NCBI RefSeq assembly: GCF_001070715.1
Contig: NZ_JVRR01000107.1
Span: 1 to 64,000 of the forward strand
DNA: 64,000 nt
Source of the DNA: Streptococcus pseudopneumoniae
GTDB lineage: Bacteria; Bacillota; Bacilli; Lactobacillales; Streptococcaceae
Reading direction: 5' to 3'
In this document: positions 1 to 8,824 of the stretch, piece after piece
Position numbering within the stretch: the stretch's first letter is position 1
How the letters are laid out: every line of letters begins with the position of its first letter
Translations under genes and position numbers: made by a program
Notes under the pieces: model-generated
Told to the model about the DNA's origin: nothing
Database searches by the model: none
Seen by the model: only the letters and a program-made list of their open reading frames with translations

Positions 1-2567
1 CTGGAGCAAACGGAGCTGATGGTCATGATGGAGCAGCTGGACGCGACGGAAAAGATATCTTAAACGGCACAGCAACCCCAGATGAAACTCAGGGTAAAGA
101 TGGAGATACCTTCGTTAATACTGCAACGGGTGACGTTTTCGTAAAAGAAAATGGCACATGGAAACCAGCAGGGAACATCAGAGGACCAAAAGGCGCAGAT
201 GGAAAAGATATCTTAAATGGTAAAACAGATCCGACACCAGACACAGGAAAAGACGGAGATACCTTCGTTAATACCGCAACCGGCGATGTCTTCGTCAAAG
301 AAAATGGTACATGGAAATCAGCAGGTAATATTAAAGGACCGAAAGGTGACAAAGGCGAAAATGGTACAAACGGAACCGATGGAGCTGCCGGAGCGACTGG
401 GGCAACCGGAGCAGCAGGTCGTGATGGAAAAGACGGCTTTACGCCGAAAGTAACAGTAACAGACAATCCGGATGGCAGTCACACAATCACGATTACTCAA
501 CCAGATAACCAACCACCATTAACAACAACTGTTAGAAATGGAGTAAATGGACTAAACGGCAAATCACTAGTTGCTAAAAAAGAAGGTAACGAGACTAAAA
601 TTTATGTAGAAGATCCAGCAAATCCGGGGCAACCATTAGATCCTACAAAACCTCTTGCTACAATCCTTGACGGGCTAAAAGGCGACAGCGGAGCAGATGG
701 AAAATCTCCAACCGTTAGAGTAACTGATAACGGAGATGGTACTCACACGATTACTATTCATAATCCAGATAATTCTGAATCATCAACTATTGTTAAAAAT
801 GGTGAAAACGGTAAAACAGCTACTATCACAACAATAGAAAACCCAGATGGAAGCCACACGATTACGGTAACAAATCCAGATGGATCAACTAAAGAAACTG
901 TGATTAAAAACGGTAAAGATGGAAAAACTCCAAAAGTTGAAGTAACGGATAATAACGATGGCACTCACACAGTTAAAGTGACAGATGGAGACGGTAATGT
1001 TAGAAATACTATCATCAAAGATGGGAAGGATGGTAAAGCAGCAACAGCAACAATTGCTGAAACCAATGATGGAAATCATACTGTAACCATTACAAATCCA
1101 GATGGAACCGAGACTAAATTTGTTGTGAAGAACGGTCGAGATGGAGTAGATGGACGTACTCCAACTGCATCTGTTCGTGATAATGGAGATGGAAGCCATA
1201 CTATTGTTATTACCAATCCAGAAGGTGTAACGACTGAAACAACAGTCTATGATGGTAAATCCCCAACCGTAAGCGTTACTGACGAACATAATGGAACGCA
1301 TAAAATCACTGTTGTGAATGGAGATGGAACAACTACTGAAACAATCATTAAAGATGGTAAATCCCCAGTAGCAACTGTTAAAGATAATAAAGACGGTACT
1401 TACACAATTCGTGTAGAAAACGGTAATGGCACGGTTTCTGAAACAACAGTCCGTGATGGTAAATCCCCAACGGCTAAAGTAGTTGATAATGGAGATGGCA
1501 CTCACACAGTAACAATTGTGAACTCTGATGGTACAACTTCAACGACAACAGTCCGTGACGGCAAATCTCCAAAATTAGAAGTTATTAATAACAATAATGG
1601 TTCATACACTGTTAAAGTAACAGGTACAGATGGTAAAGAAACCAGTACGACAATCTTTGACGGTAAATCTCCGACAGCTAAAATTATTGATAATGGAGAT
1701 GGCACTCATACTGTGACAATCATTGATTCTGATGGTCATTCATATACATCTACTATTAAAGACGGCAAAGATGGACAATCTCCAACAGCTTCTGTTCGTA
1801 ACAATAATGATGGTACACACACGGTTACAATTATCAATCCAGACGGCAGTAAAACAGAAACAGTAATTAAAGATGGAAAAGATGGTAAATCTCCAACTGT
1901 TAATGTTAAAGATAATGGAGACGGTACTCATACAATTACAATTGTCAATACTGATGGTGGTGTAATAACAACCGTAATTAGAGATGGTAAATGTGGTTGT
2001 AACAACCAACCAGGAGGTTCAACGGGACCAAAACCAGACTCGCCGAAACCAGAAGGTTCAACGGGACCAAAACCGGACTCACCAAAACCAGAAGGTTCAA
2101 CGGGACCAAAACCAGACTCGCCGAAACCAGAAGGTTCAACGGGACCAAAACCAGACTCACCGAAACCAGAAGGTTCAACGGGACCAAAACCGGACTCGCC
2201 GAAACCAGAAGGTTCAACAGGACCAAAACCGGACTCACCGAAACCAGGTGGTTCAAGATTTGAAATACCAGAGCCGCCAGTTCATGAAATACCAGAGTAT
2301 ATTGGTGTTGTACCAGTAGAACCGACACCAGTAGGATCAACTCCAAGTGCACCGACACCAGCAGAACCGGTAGAACCAACTCCAAATGAACCGGCACCAG
2401 AAATGCCAATACCATCCGCAAATACGAACCCAATAGTACCAACTCTAGTTTTTGAAAATCATGAGAATAGGTTACCTGAAACGGGAACTCAATCAGATTA
2501 CCTTTTCCTTCTTCTAGGCAGTGGTATCCTATTGAGTTTATATGTAGGTAGAAGAAAAGAAGATTAA
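1..2567 (+). CDS. Collagen-like LPXTG-anchored surface protein, 5' end outside the window
   Basis: The frame is already open at base 3, so the start lies upstream. The visible part begins with collagen-like Gly-rich segments (GADGKDG, GPKGDKGENG) and two copies of a module containing KDGDTFVNTATGDVF. Next come about 13 repeats of roughly 35-40 residues of the form GKSPT..V.DNGDGTHTVTI.N.DG (one at about 425-540, twelve at about 698-1985). Then follow a short Cys-containing KCGCNN segment, six 13-residue repeats of STGPKPDSPKPEG, a Pro/Glu-rich wall-spanning stretch, LPETG (from 2472), a hydrophobic helix and the tail GRRKED. This is a textbook sortase-A substrate, covalently anchored to peptidoglycan. 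Adhesion is a family-level guess; no ligand can be read from the sequence. It resembles pneumococcal collagen-like proteins such as PclA, but I cannot name it securely. Confidence 0.9.
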   Translation, partial: GANGADGHDGAAGRDGKDILNGTATPDETQGKDGDTFVNTATGDVFVKENGTWKPAGNIRGPKGADGKDILNGKTDPTPDTGKDGDTFVNTATGDVFVKENGTWKSAGNIKGPKGDKGENGTNGTDGAAGATGATGAAGRDGKDGFTPKVTVTDNPDGSHTITITQPDNQPPLTTTVRNGVNGLNGKSLVAKKEGNETKIYVEDPANPGQPLDPTKPLATILDGLKGDSGADGKSPTVRVTDNGDGTHTITIHNPDNSESSTIVKNGENGKTATITTIENPDGSHTITVTNPDGSTKETVIKNGKDGKTPKVEVTDNNDGTHTVKVTDGDGNVRNTIIKDGKDGKAATATIAETNDGNHTVTITNPDGTETKFVVKNGRDGVDGRTPTASVRDNGDGSHTIVITNPEGVTTETTVYDGKSPTVSVTDEHNGTHKITVVNGDGTTTETIIKDGKSPVATVKDNKDGTYTIRVENGNGTVSETTVRDGKSPTAKVVDNGDGTHTVTIVNSDGTTSTTTVRDGKSPKLEVINNNNGSYTVKVTGTDGKETSTTIFDGKSPTAKIIDNGDGTHTVTIIDSDGHSYTSTIKDGKDGQSPTASVRNNNDGTHTVTIINPDGSKTETVIKDGKDGKSPTVNVKDNGDGTHTITIVNTDGGVITTVIRDGKCGCNNQPGGSTGPKPDSPKPEGSTGPKPDSPKPEGSTGPKPDSPKPEGSTGPKPDSPKPEGSTGPKPDSPKPEGSTGPKPDSPKPGGSRFEIPEPPVHEIPEYIGVVPVEPTPVGSTPSAPTPAEPVEPTPNEPAPEMPIPSANTNPIVPTLVFENHENRLPETGTQSDYLFLLLGSGILLSLYVGRRKED
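2016..2249 (+). repeat. Six tandem 39-bp coding repeats
   Basis: Six nearly identical 39-bp units encode GSTGPKPDSPKPE in the wall-spanning part of the LPXTG protein. Differences between units are silent third-base changes (gactcg/gactca, ccagac/ccggac). Such runs expand and contract by slippage, so copy number probably varies between strains. Confidence 0.9.
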
Positions 2568-2672
2568 TACTCTTCGAAAATCAAATTCAAACCACGTCAG
2601 CGTCACCTTGCCGTACTCAAGTACAGCCTGTGGCTAGCTTCCTAGTTTGCTCTTTGATTTTCATTGAGTATA
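2568..2672. repeat. RUP element, short form
   Basis: About 105 bp running from TACTCTTCGAAAATC to TTTGATTTTCATTGAGTA, directly after the stop codon of the LPXTG gene. The complementary ends and the internal GTGGCTAGCTTCCTAGTTTGCTC match the RUP repeat of pneumococci, thought to be mobilised by an IS630-type transposase. This copy lacks the internal 45-bp unit found in the other two copies of this window. Confidence 0.85.
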
Positions 2673-3081
2673 AACATAAAAAGTTGTTTTGTTTAAACTT
2701 TTGTAAGTATCTCGTGATATTTGACATACAAGTGCTTTGAAGTTTGCAAATATATCCTGCTGATTATTTCTTACTTGAAAGGATAGATAGGTTTCCTGCG
2801 TAACGATTAGTATTTTATACTTGTTATGCAGGAGGTCTATGATATCAAATAAAGAGGATATTAAGAATAATCAATTGTGAAAATGAAGACAATTTAATAC
2901 CGAACTTATTGATTGATAGTCTTTTAGTGGAAAAATGGTCTAAAAATAGGTTTCAGTCTATCATTTAAAAAATTTGAGATGATAGGTAATATACTTGGGG
3001 TACAGGTGGAGTCACTTAATATAAATGAGTGACTTGGTAAATGGTATTGGTCATTACTCTTAAATTGAGGAGCTAGATTAG
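2673..3081. other. 409-bp intergenic region with two hairpins
   Basis: No convincing gene. There is a 10-bp hairpin at 2795-2832 (CCTGCGTAAC / GTTATGCAGG, one G-T pair) whose right arm runs into AGGAGG and a 13-codon ORF at 2839-2880. A second 7-bp hairpin lies at 3010-3034 (AGTCACT / AGTGACT). No strong -35/-10 pair was found for the downstream gene. Confidence 0.5.
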
Positions 3082-5154
3082 ATGAAAGATAATTTTTCGA
3101 ACAAGCATAGAAAATTTTCAATAAGAAAATTAAAAATTGGGATAGCGTCAGTTGTGGTAGGGTTAGCTTTCACAGATGCTTTGATAGGTGTAAATCATGT
3201 AGAGGCATCAATGTCTGTAGAGGATGCTAATTATGTGAATCAAACTGCTGTTGATAATGCTTCCTTAGTGGAATATATCCATCAGGCTTTAGAAACAATT
3301 GCTAAGGGAGCAAAGTCAACGGTTTTGCCAACCAGTATACAGAACTTAAAAAATAAAGTACAAGCACTGTCTACTAAACAAGAATCTGATTATGAAGCAT
3401 CTGCGTGGCAAGAATTTCAAGAAAAACTGACAACAGCAAAATCAAAACTAGAAGAGGTAGAAAATACCTATAATGAAGCTGTAAAAATCAATTCGAATGC
3501 GCAGGCCTATGACACAACAATAAAAGAGCTGATTGCTTCTTATCCAGAATACAACACGGTTGTTATCACAGTTAGAGATGGAGAAACAGAGGATACTGCA
3601 GGGGTTAGACATATATCTAATCTAAGAAGGATTAATGAAGTCTTGACTGCTAAGTATGCAGAGTTAAGGCAGATTGCTAGTTCAATGAAGTCTGTATTAC
3701 CTCCAGTTGGGGAAGATTTGGCTGCTCAACAATTAAAAAAATTAGAGTCAGCAGAGACTATTTTAGAAGTTAATAAAAAGACAGCAACGGTTGCTGAATC
3801 GGAACACCAAGATTTAATGGCTGGTTTGTTTGAGAATAACAAGGTGGTATTGTCTGATTTTTCAACATTAAGAGGTGAAATTACTCCTGCAGATCAAACT
3901 AAGATTACTACTTTTTTGAAGAGCCATGTCCCGTCTCTTGGGGAAACTGCTGTTTTTCAAACATATGCGGGAGCCTTGCAATACCGATTTAATAATGATG
4001 GTACATTGACAATTACTTATACAGATGATTGGTCATCTGATACAGTCCCACTTAGCATTTTTGCAAAAGGTGGAGCGATACAATCGGATAGCCCAGCTAC
4101 AACCTATAGCGTGACTTATCACTACGTTAGTGGCACAGAAGGCAAATCATTACCAAGCAACATTACAGCTCCAGAAGCAGTGAGCGCCAAACACCCAGGA
4201 GAAGTCGTAGCAAGCCCAACAGGGCAAACAGATGTGGAAGATACAGCCAACAAAGGTGTATGGCACTTCGCATCATGGGATAAAGCCAGTGTAACGGTAG
4301 GAACGGCTGATGAAACTGTGGCAGGAACATGGATTTTCACAGCAACGCCAGAAAGCACACCGGACACAACCCCAGTAGCAACGTATAGCGTAATGTACCG
4401 CTATATCAGTGGCACAGAAAGCAAGCTATTACCGAGCAATATCACAGCTCCAGCAACAGTGAGCGACAAACACCCAGGAGAAGTAGTAGCAAGTCCAACA
4501 GGTCAAACAGATGTGGAAGATACAGCCAACAAAGGTGTATGGCACTTCGCATCATGGGATAAAGCCAGTGTAACGGTAGGAACGGCTGATGAAACTGTGA
4601 CAGGAACATGGACCTTCACAGCAACGCCAGAAAGCACGACGGGCACAACTCCAGCAACAACGTATAGCGTAACGTACCGCTATATCAGTGGTACAGAAGG
4701 TAAGCTATTACCGAGCAATATCACAGCAGGTTGGATTAAAAAAGATGGCCGTTGGTGGTATCAGCATGCAGATGGTTCCTATACTACAAACGGTTGGGAA
4801 CGAATCAAGGGCATATGGTATCATTTTGATCAGTCAGGCTGGATGCAGACTGGTTGGATAAAAACAGGGGAGTCATGGTATTACTTGAATAAATCAGGTT
4901 CGATGGCTATAGGATGGGTCAAAGACAATGGCATATGGTATTATCTAAACAATTCAGGAGCTATGAAAACTGGTTGGTTTAAAGATAACACTACCTGGTA
5001 TTATCTTGACAACTCAGGGGCTATGAAGACTGGATGGTTCAAGGTATCAGGAAAATGGTATTATGCCTACAGTTCAGGTGCTTTAGCAATTGACACAATA
5101 ACACCAGATGGTTACAAGGTTAGTGCTAACGGTGAGTGGGTGGAGGATAGATAA
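3082..5154 (+). CDS. YSIRK-signal choline-binding surface protein with SHIRT domains
   Basis: 690 aa; the ATG follows GAGGAGC with 9-nt spacing. The N-terminus has a YSIRK-type signal (FSIRKLKIG) with cleavage probably near VEA-SM. Residues about 40-330 are mostly charged and helical, with no family I recognise. Two full repeats of 93 residues (YSVTY.Y.SGTE ... GVWHFASWDKASVTV) look like SHIRT domains, rod-like spacers known from streptococcal surface proteins. A third copy stops after about 22 residues and runs directly into six choline-binding repeats (GW..) and the tail typical of choline-binding proteins. It is therefore expected to be held non-covalently on choline-decorated teichoic acids. 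The abrupt SHIRT-to-choline-binding join suggests recombination between surface-protein genes. Ligand unknown. Confidence 0.9.
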   Translation: MKDNFSNKHRKFSIRKLKIGIASVVVGLAFTDALIGVNHVEASMSVEDANYVNQTAVDNASLVEYIHQALETIAKGAKSTVLPTSIQNLKNKVQALSTKQESDYEASAWQEFQEKLTTAKSKLEEVENTYNEAVKINSNAQAYDTTIKELIASYPEYNTVVITVRDGETEDTAGVRHISNLRRINEVLTAKYAELRQIASSMKSVLPPVGEDLAAQQLKKLESAETILEVNKKTATVAESEHQDLMAGLFENNKVVLSDFSTLRGEITPADQTKITTFLKSHVPSLGETAVFQTYAGALQYRFNNDGTLTITYTDDWSSDTVPLSIFAKGGAIQSDSPATTYSVTYHYVSGTEGKSLPSNITAPEAVSAKHPGEVVASPTGQTDVEDTANKGVWHFASWDKASVTVGTADETVAGTWIFTATPESTPDTTPVATYSVMYRYISGTESKLLPSNITAPATVSDKHPGEVVASPTGQTDVEDTANKGVWHFASWDKASVTVGTADETVTGTWTFTATPESTTGTTPATTYSVTYRYISGTEGKLLPSNITAGWIKKDGRWWYQHADGSYTTNGWERIKGIWYHFDQSGWMQTGWIKTGESWYYLNKSGSMAIGWVKDNGIWYYLNNSGAMKTGWFKDNTTWYYLDNSGAMKTGWFKVSGKWYYAYSSGALAIDTITPDGYKVSANGEWVEDR
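4102..4727 (+). repeat. 279-bp tandem repeat (2.25 copies) coding SHIRT domains
   Basis: Units start at 4102, 4381 and 4660 with exact 279-bp spacing (93 codons). Copies 1 and 2 are nearly identical over long stretches. Copy 3 breaks off after ATCACAGC at about 4727, where the choline-binding repeats begin in frame. Confidence 0.85.
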
Positions 5155-5223
5155 AGTAAGAGATAGGATATCCATTCTGCTATTTTGTACTATCCGTTCC
5201 ACAAAATAATAGTTGAAATAACC

Positions 5224-5276
5224 AAGCGAACAAGATAGAATTCTGGAAATCAGAACACTAATTTTGTTCGCTTTTT
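5224..5276 (+). terminator. Rho-independent terminator after the choline-binding protein
   Basis: Perfect 10-bp stem AAGCGAACAA / TTGTTCGCTT followed by TTTTT. The 30-nt loop can form a further small hairpin (TTCTGGAAATCAGAA). Confidence 0.8.
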
Positions 5277-5454
5277 ATATTCTTCTAAAATAAAAAAGAA
5301 ATATAGTGAACTGAATATAGAAAAGTACACTACGACTTCTAAGACATTACCAGAAAGTGAATTGAATTTCCTAATCGATTTGTTCAGATTTTATTTCATT
5401 TTAATATGGAAAAAGTTTGAACAAGATATGGATGAACTGGAGAGTGATGAATAG
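5239..5454 (+). pseudogene. Possible 3' remnant of an unidentified gene
   Basis: A frame without stops runs to TAG at 5452-5454. Its last part reads ESELNFLIDLFRFYFILIW followed by KKFEQDMDELESDE. There is no start codon or RBS, and the left part overlaps the terminator. It may be the tail of a decayed gene or IS; I could not assign a family. The rest of the 415-bp gap between 5154 and 5570 shows only the terminator and the pncB promoter. Confidence 0.2.
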
Positions 5455-5486
5455 CTTGTTACTCTTTTCTCAATCCAGCTAAAATG

Positions 5487-5495
5487 TGATATAAT
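5487..5495 (+). promoter_or_regulatory. Extended -10 promoter of pncB-nadE
   Basis: TGATATAAT is a full extended -10 box; no good -35 hexamer is seen, which is usual for extended -10 promoters. The leader to the pncB ATG is about 70 nt. Confidence 0.6.
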
Positions 5496-5569
5496 AGTAC
5501 TAATTTATTGGAATACATGAAAGTTCTTGAAGATTTTCATGGGTTTCTAGCTAAGGAAGTAGGAAAAGT

Positions 5570-7030
5570 ATGTATCCAGATGATAGTTTGACATTGCACA
5601 CGGACTTGTACCAGATCAACATGATGCAGGTTTACTTTGACCAAGGGATTCACAATAAAAAGGCGGTCTTTGAGGTGTATTTCCGCCAGCAGCCTTTTAA
5701 GAATGGCTATGCGGTTTTTGCAGGTTTGGAAAGAATTGTGAATTATCTTGAAGACTTGCGTTTTTCAGATAGTGATATTGCCTATTTGGAGTCGCTGGGC
5801 TATCATGGGGCGTTCTTGGATTACCTCCGCAATTTCAAGTTGGAGTTGACCGTTCGTTCTGCCCAAGAAGGGGACTTGATCTTTGCTAATGAACCGATTG
5901 TACAGGTGGAAGGCCCTCTAGCCCAATGTCAGTTGGTCGAAACAGCTCTTTTGAACATCGTCAACTACCAGACCTTGGTGGCTACTAAGGCAGCTCGTAT
6001 TCGTTCGGTTATTGAAGATGAACCCTTGATGGAGTTTGGGACACGTCGGGCGCAAGAGATGGATGCGGCTATCTGGGGAACACGCGCAGCGGTGATTGGT
6101 GGTGCCAATGGAACTAGTAACGTGCGTGCTGGTAAACTCTTTGACATTCCTGTCTTGGGGACCCATGCACATTCCTTGGTGCAGGTTTATGGCAATGATT
6201 ATGAGGCTTTCAAGGCTTATGCTGCGACCCACAAAAATTGTGTCTTTCTTGTGGATACTTATGACACCCTTCGTATTGGGGTACCAGCTGCCATTCAGGT
6301 GGCGCGTGAGCTGGGTGACCAGGTTAACTTTATGGGTGTGCGGATTGACTCTGGGGATATTGCCTACATTTCCAAGAAAGTTCGTCAGCAATTGGACGAG
6401 GCTGGATTTACAGAAGCTAAGATTTATGCTTCTAATGATTTGGACGAAAATACCATCCTCAACCTCAAGATGCAAAAGGCTAAGATTGATGTCTGGGGCG
6501 TGGGTACCAAGCTGATCACAGCCTATGATCAGCCAGCTCTTGGGGCAGTTTACAAGATTGTTGCAATCGAAGATGAAAATGGTCAGATGCGCAATACCAT
6601 CAAGCTGTCTAATAATGCGGAAAAAGTGTCTACGCCAGGTAAGAAGCAGGTGTGGCGCATTACCAGTCGTGAAAAAGGCAAGTCAGAGGGTGACTACATC
6701 ACTTATGATGGTGTGAATGTGAGTGACATGACAGAAATCAAGATGTTCCATCCGACCTATACTTATATCAAGAAGACGGTTCGTAATTTTGATGCTGTGC
6801 CTCTCTTGGTGGATATTTTCAAGGACGGGAAATTGATTTATAACCTGCCTAGTTTGACTGAGATTCAGGCTTATGCTCGTAAGGAATTTGACAAGCTTTG
6901 GGATGAGTACAAGCGCGTGCTCAATCCGCAGCATTATCCAGTGGATTTGGCGCGTGATGTATGGCAAGACAAGATGGACTTGATTGACAAGATGCGTAAG
7001 GAAGCCCTCGGTGAAGGAGAAGAAGAATGA
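5570..7030 (+). CDS. pncB: Nicotinate phosphoribosyltransferase
   Basis: 486 aa. Converts nicotinate and PRPP to nicotinate mononucleotide, the salvage entry into NAD. Typical motifs are [14 protein letters not shown] (E155 onward) and [10 protein letters not shown] at about 196-205, where a His (H199 or H201) is the phosphorylated residue in the family. Length fits the Gram-positive PncB family. The ATG has an AAGGAAGTAGG-type RBS. It overlaps nadE by 4 nt (ATGA), so both are translationally coupled; no de novo NAD genes are seen nearby, in line with dependence on nicotinate salvage. No defects seen. Confidence 0.95.
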   Translation: MYPDDSLTLHTDLYQINMMQVYFDQGIHNKKAVFEVYFRQQPFKNGYAVFAGLERIVNYLEDLRFSDSDIAYLESLGYHGAFLDYLRNFKLELTVRSAQEGDLIFANEPIVQVEGPLAQCQLVETALLNIVNYQTLVATKAARIRSVIEDEPLMEFGTRRAQEMDAAIWGTRAAVIGGANGTSNVRAGKLFDIPVLGTHAHSLVQVYGNDYEAFKAYAATHKNCVFLVDTYDTLRIGVPAAIQVARELGDQVNFMGVRIDSGDIAYISKKVRQQLDEAGFTEAKIYASNDLDENTILNLKMQKAKIDVWGVGTKLITAYDQPALGAVYKIVAIEDENGQMRNTIKLSNNAEKVSTPGKKQVWRITSREKGKSEGDYITYDGVNVSDMTEIKMFHPTYTYIKKTVRNFDAVPLLVDIFKDGKLIYNLPSLTEIQAYARKEFDKLWDEYKRVLNPQHYPVDLARDVWQDKMDLIDKMRKEALGEGEEE

Positions 7031-7851
7031 GTTTGCAAGAAACGATTATCCAAGAACTGGGTGTGAAACCAGTGATTGATGCCCAGGAAGAAATCCGTCG
7101 TTCTATTGATTTCTTAAAAAGATATCTAAAAAAACATTCCTTCCTAAAAACCTTTGTACTAGGGATTTCTGGAGGACAAGACTCAACCTTAGCAGGACGA
7201 TTGGCTCAACTGGCCATGGAAGAACTGCGAGCAGAAACGGGAGACGACAGCTACAAATTTATCGCTGTCCGCCTGCCATATGGAGTGCAAGCTGATGAAG
7301 CAGATGCTCAAAAAGCCCTAGCCTTTATTCAGCCAGATGTCAGCTTGGTAGTTAATATCAAGGAATCTGCTGACGACATGACAGCTGCAGTTGAAGCGAC
7401 AGGAAGCTCTGTTTCAGACTTCAACAAGGGAAATATCAAGGCTCGTAGCCGTATGATTGCCCAATATGCCCTTGCAGCTTCCCATAGCGGAGCGGTTATT
7501 GGAACAGATCATGCTGCGGAAAATATCACAGGTTTCTTTACCAAATTTGGTGACGGTGGTGCGGATATTTTACCACTGTTCCGTCTCAATAAACGTCAAG
7601 GAAAACAACTATTGAAGGAACTTGGTGCAGACCCAGCCCTTTATGAAAAAATTCCAACAGCAGACCTAGAAGAAGACAAACCAGGCCTAGCTGACGAAGT
7701 AGCTCTCGGAGTCACTTATGAAGAGATTGACGACTACCTCGAAGGCAAAACAATCAGCCCAGAAGCCCAAGTAACAATCGAAAACTGGTGGCACAAAGGC
7801 CAACACAAACGCCACCTACCAATCACCGTATTTGATGACTTTTGGGAGTGA
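7027..7851 (+). CDS. nadE: Ammonia-dependent NAD+ synthetase
   Basis: 274 aa. Amidates deamido-NAD to NAD, the last step of the pathway started by the upstream pncB. The PP-loop ATP-binding motif SGGQDS is at about residues 48-53. IGTDHAAEN and [14 protein letters not shown] are further family signatures. The length is that of the short NadE type without a glutaminase domain, so it should use free ammonia. Its ATG overlaps the pncB stop. Confidence 0.95.
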   Translation: MSLQETIIQELGVKPVIDAQEEIRRSIDFLKRYLKKHSFLKTFVLGISGGQDSTLAGRLAQLAMEELRAETGDDSYKFIAVRLPYGVQADEADAQKALAFIQPDVSLVVNIKESADDMTAAVEATGSSVSDFNKGNIKARSRMIAQYALAASHSGAVIGTDHAAENITGFFTKFGDGGADILPLFRLNKRQGKQLLKELGADPALYEKIPTADLEEDKPGLADEVALGVTYEEIDDYLEGKTISPEAQVTIENWWHKGQHKRHLPITVFDDFWE

Positions 7852-7871
7852 AAACCTCTAGTGGAGGTTTT
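7851..7871 (+). terminator. Terminator of pncB-nadE
   Basis: AAAACCTC-TAGTG-GAGGTTTT is a perfect 8-bp stem ending in four T, directly after the nadE stop. Confidence 0.75.
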
Positions 7872-7903
7872 CAGCCTCTCCCCTAGAAATGAGAAAGTGA
7901 GAG

Positions 7904-7924
7904 AAGGTCCGGGGGACCTTTTTA
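7904..7924 (+). terminator. GC-rich terminator hairpin, with a second copy at 8006-8025
   Basis: AAGGTCC-GGG-GGACCTT followed by TTT. The same hairpin with TTTTT recurs 102 bp downstream in the duplicated unit. Confidence 0.75.
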
Positions 7925-8110
7925 GCTTGAGCCCTGAAATTAAAAAGCAAGAAAAATCTCCAGCGGAGGTTTTCAGCCTCTCACCTTGAAATAAGAAAGT
8001 GAGAGAAGGTCCGGGGGACCTTTTTAGCTTATTACCTTGAAATTCAAAAGCAAAACAAATTTCAATGGAGATTGGACAGAGAATTATCTATCAGAAAGTG
8101 AGGTAGTATC

Positions 8111-8662
8111 GTGAAATCTATCGGTACGCAAACATTACAGACAGACCGTTTAATCTTGAGAAGATTTGTGGAGAGTGATGCAGAAGCCATGTTTCAAAAT
8201 TGGGCTTCATCCGCTGAGAATCTGACCTATGTTACCTGGGATCCCCATCCTGATGTCGAGGTCACTAGAAACTCGATTCGTAACTGGATTGCTTCCTATA
8301 CCAATCCCAACTATTACAAATGGGCTATTTGTCTCAAAGAAAATCCAGAGCAAGTGATAGGAGATATCAGCATCGTTGCAATAGATGAGAACAATTCTTC
8401 TTGTGAAATTGGCTATGTGTTAGGCAAGAAGTACTGGGGTCATGGTATGATGACGGAGGCCTTGAAAGCTGTCTTGGACTTCTGTTTTACTCAAGCAGGT
8501 TTTCAAAAAGTTAGAGCTCGATATGCCAGTCTCAATCCAGCTTCAGGTCGTGTCATGGAGAAGGCTGGAATGTCCTATCTAAAAACTGTTGCAAATGGGG
8601 TGGAGAGAAAGTGCTATCTTGCGGACCTTATTTATTATCAGGTAAGTAGGGAAGAATGTTGA
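8111..8662 (+). CDS. GNAT-family N-acetyltransferase (RimJ/RimL-like)
   Basis: 183 aa, GTG start. The N-terminus LQTDRLILRRFVESDAE and the acetyl-CoA loop region GYVLGKKYWGHGMMTEAL (about 104-121) are typical of the RimJ/RimL branch of GNAT enzymes, which acetylate protein N-termini or small amines. A late ARYASLNPASGRVMEKAGM motif also fits. Substrate unknown. Stand-alone gene between the duplicated terminator block and its own terminator. Confidence 0.85.
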   Translation: MKSIGTQTLQTDRLILRRFVESDAEAMFQNWASSAENLTYVTWDPHPDVEVTRNSIRNWIASYTNPNYYKWAICLKENPEQVIGDISIVAIDENNSSCEIGYVLGKKYWGHGMMTEALKAVLDFCFTQAGFQKVRARYASLNPASGRVMEKAGMSYLKTVANGVERKCYLADLIYYQVSREEC

Positions 8663-8684
8663 ATTCTCTTTTCTGCTTCCATCG

Positions 8685-8710
8685 AAGTCAGACTTTGTCT
8701 GGCTTTTTTT
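8685..8710 (+). terminator. Terminator after the acetyltransferase gene
   Basis: AAGTCAGAC-TTT-GTCTGGCTT followed by a run of T; one G-T pair in the stem. Confidence 0.85.
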
Positions 8711-8786
8711 GCAAGATTTCTAAATCATCTGATTAAATTCCTATTTTCCCTTATCATTGTCCCTGTTTTTTCGAAAATGGAAGGAG

Positions 8787-8792
8787 TATAAT
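8787..8792 (+). promoter_or_regulatory. -10 box before ccdA
   Basis: TATAAT 33 nt before the ccdA start; only a poor -35 (TTTTTC at 16 nt) is present. AGGAGG lies in the leader just upstream of the ATG. Confidence 0.45.
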
Positions 8793-8824
8793 AAATCTAT
8801 CAATAAAATGATAGGAGGAACTTT

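Larger units (their letters stand above)
7851..8053 (+). repeat. Tandem duplication (about 100 bp x 2) of a double-terminator block
   Basis: Two direct copies (about 7851-7950 and 7953-8053) share TTTTCAGCCTCTC, GAGAAAGTGAGAGAAGG and TCCGGGGGACCTTTTTAGCTT. Each contains two hairpins, a GGAGGTTTT type and a GGTCC-GGG-GGACC type, giving four consecutive stem-loops between nadE and the acetyltransferase gene. Confidence 0.8.

Noticed and set aside
885-1505. 206-residue minus-strand ORF opposite the LPXTG repeats
   Set aside because: It is a shadow of the repetitive coding strand: Ser/Ile/Cys-rich nonsense, no RBS, no family.
2016-2249. Regular 39-bp repeats as a possible CRISPR array
   Set aside because: There are no spacers, the units are in frame with the LPXTG gene and encode a Pro-rich wall-spanning repeat.
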